This document shows positions 62,301 through 64,000 of a stretch of 64,000 bases of DNA, in pieces. Source of the DNA: Aphelocoma coerulescens (taxonomy: Eukaryota; Chordata; Aves; Passeriformes; Corvidae); contig NC_091015.1 in the NCBI RefSeq assembly GCF_041296385.1, positions 94,596,004 to 94,660,003 of the forward strand, given 5' to 3'. Position numbers and translations under genes: made by a program. Position 1 is the first letter of the stretch; each line of letters begins with the position of its first letter. The notes beneath the pieces are model-generated. The model was not told the origin of the DNA and did no database searches. It saw only the letters and a program-made list of their open reading frames with translations.

Positions 62301-64000
62301 GGGTCTCATTATGACTAGTGTTCAAGGAGGTTCCAAGAATATTACATCCTGTTGCTGCATGTTACATACACCACATCTTAGATCCTTAGGAGAGGGCAAG
62401 ACAGTCTCCTCAGCACCTAGCTAATTTTGTAAGGCAGTGAGGAGACCACAGGCAGGATTTATTCTACATTCTTCTAGTCTTCCTGCATCCTTCCTTCATC
62501 TTTCAGAATATGTTGCCTCGTAAAGAAAAAGGCAATTTAATTTTCTGTTAAAAAATTTAGTATTTAGGTATAGTTGTGCTATATGGTTCACAGTCAGGAG
62601 TGCTTTGAGTAGCTGCTCAGCAGTCATTCCTGCTCCACATCTTTTTAGTAATTTATATATCTATACATCTAAATATATTTTCCAAGATAAACATGCTCAG
62701 ATAACTTTTAAAAAGCATTGACATTTCCAGTGGTTTAGCCAAAATATTGTAATGCTTCTTTACATTACAAGTGCAGTGGTACAAAAAGATGCAGTCACTG
62801 CTCCCTTATCTCCACTTGTAACACAGATAATGATGCTGGTCTCTATGTGAGTCCTTGGTACTAAACTGTGGATTTTGATATTTGGTAATAATAAGTGTTT
62901 GAAAAGTTTCTTTTCTCAGATTCCTTTAAAATATACCTATTGGTAGCTGATGATTTAAGTTCAAGAGGAAGCATATGACCATGATCCTTATGATTTTGTG
63001 TTACATTACTGTACCATCTTTGCTGAAAACGTGTCAGTTTCAAAATTTTCCAAGCATTTAATGTTCTCCTGAGAGCTAATTAGGTCACTTGTTCATGGCT
63101 TAGAATTATTTCAGCTTACATACACCGAAATATGTCTTAGGTTTCAGAATAGTTAACTTACAGTCTAGTAATCTGGAATATTTAATTGATATTTAAATAA
63201 TTGCTGTTTTTTTGATAAAGGCCTCTGTAACGATTTTTGCTTCAGAAGGGTTAAGTGTAGAAATTCCTTGTCTTTTTTTTATATAAAAGATAATTTGTCT
63301 TAGAAAAGACACTTGACTGAAAAAAGTCAGGCTGATTCTAAAATACCTCCTAGAAGCATCTACTTTACCTGATGGTATTTCGTCTGAAATAAAGGTGAGT
63401 AAATCACATGGTTTGCTGGGGCTTTGGGGTTTTTTTTGGTAGTCTTGTTTGTGTTTTGAGGGTTTTTTTGTTACAAAAACAGGATCTTATACTGGGCAAA
63501 GAAGTTATGAAAGAAGTCTACACTGATACGCCAGGTCTCTAGCTGTAGGGAGCACATGTTAAGCATTAGAAGATCTCAAATGCAACAGTGACTGTCTAAA
63601 TTGTGTCGTACTCACCAAGAAACACCAGATATCAGATGGAAAGGAGAATAAAGCCTGTCATATTTGTAAAGCACTTGCATCTCTCCCCCTCGGCTCCCAT
63701 ATTTTTGTTTCTAAGTTGTGGGAGGCATAAAAACTTATTTTTATTTTTGATAAGTCTTTTCACTGGTTATTCTCACTGTTTATATTGCTGCCTCTTGTAA
63801 GGAGGAGGCAGATGAGTAAAAAAATATTTCTCATGACCTTTCCTGTCCTGAAAATAAAAAACCTAAACCAACCTGCTTGTGATTTGTCATCTTGTTTACA
63901 AGTTAGCTAAGCTTTGCTTTTAAAAGGAACTCCTCTTATGATTTTATAAATTATGCTTGAAGGCAGTTTTACTTCTGTCATTTGGTGCAGCTGTGCAGGG
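59361..64000. other. Unique AT-rich sequence, no gene seen
   Basis: No gene recognised to the end of the window. Simple sequence includes T15 at 60153-60167, an ATT run near 62228-62250 and G/T-rich patches at about 63418-63472. Open frames do not exceed 77 codons. Confidence 0.55.

Noticed and set aside
1..64000. CRISPR arrays, operons, insertion sequences, prophage or toxin systems
   Set aside because: The CR1 and LTR content shows vertebrate DNA. No regularly spaced repeats with unique spacers and no bacterial-type gene packing are present.

Overview
This window looks like nuclear DNA from a bird, most probably a songbird. The evidence is six fragments of CR1 retrotransposons, several still carrying the avian CR1 3' end with its ATTCTATG-type octamer, and seven long terminal repeats (LTRs) whose sequences resemble ERVL-type and ERVK-type LTRs known from passerine genomes. 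The DNA is AT-rich and CpG-poor. I found no protein-coding exon, tRNA, rRNA or other RNA gene that I can support. The open reading frames are short, lack recognisable domains, often overlap on both strands, and the longest ones fall inside LTRs. The stretch is best read as a gene desert or the inside of a very large intron.

Layout. 1-10 kb is mostly unique sequence with one CR1 tail (about 2.05-2.19 kb) and a three-copy 18-bp repeat. At 10.06-10.61 kb is a solo LTR with a perfect 5-bp target-site duplication (TSD). At 12.07-12.63 kb is a second LTR without an obvious TSD. At 15.38-15.96 kb is an ERVK-like LTR on the minus strand that still abuts its polypurine tract and a little internal sequence. 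16-42 kb is mostly unique sequence with CR1 fragments at 23.6, 32.06 and 39.9 kb and a pair of 155-bp direct repeats at 34.6 and 35.3 kb. From 42 to 58 kb there is a cluster of four more LTRs, each a clean solo LTR with a perfect 5-bp TSD, plus a CR1 fragment and an exact 99-bp tandem duplication. A last degraded CR1 lies at 59.2 kb, and the end of the window is unique AT-rich sequence.

No genes work together here. The elements with transcription signals are the LTRs: one has a TATAAA-type box and an ATTAAA poly(A) signal at proper spacing, two share a core-promoter-like motif, and the largest carries a GC- and CpG-rich block. The least explained pieces are the 155-bp direct repeat, which I cannot assign to a known family, the mosaic-looking LTR at 12 kb, and the AT-rich blocks that could be conserved non-coding elements. 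I did not find a convincing novel multi-gene system.
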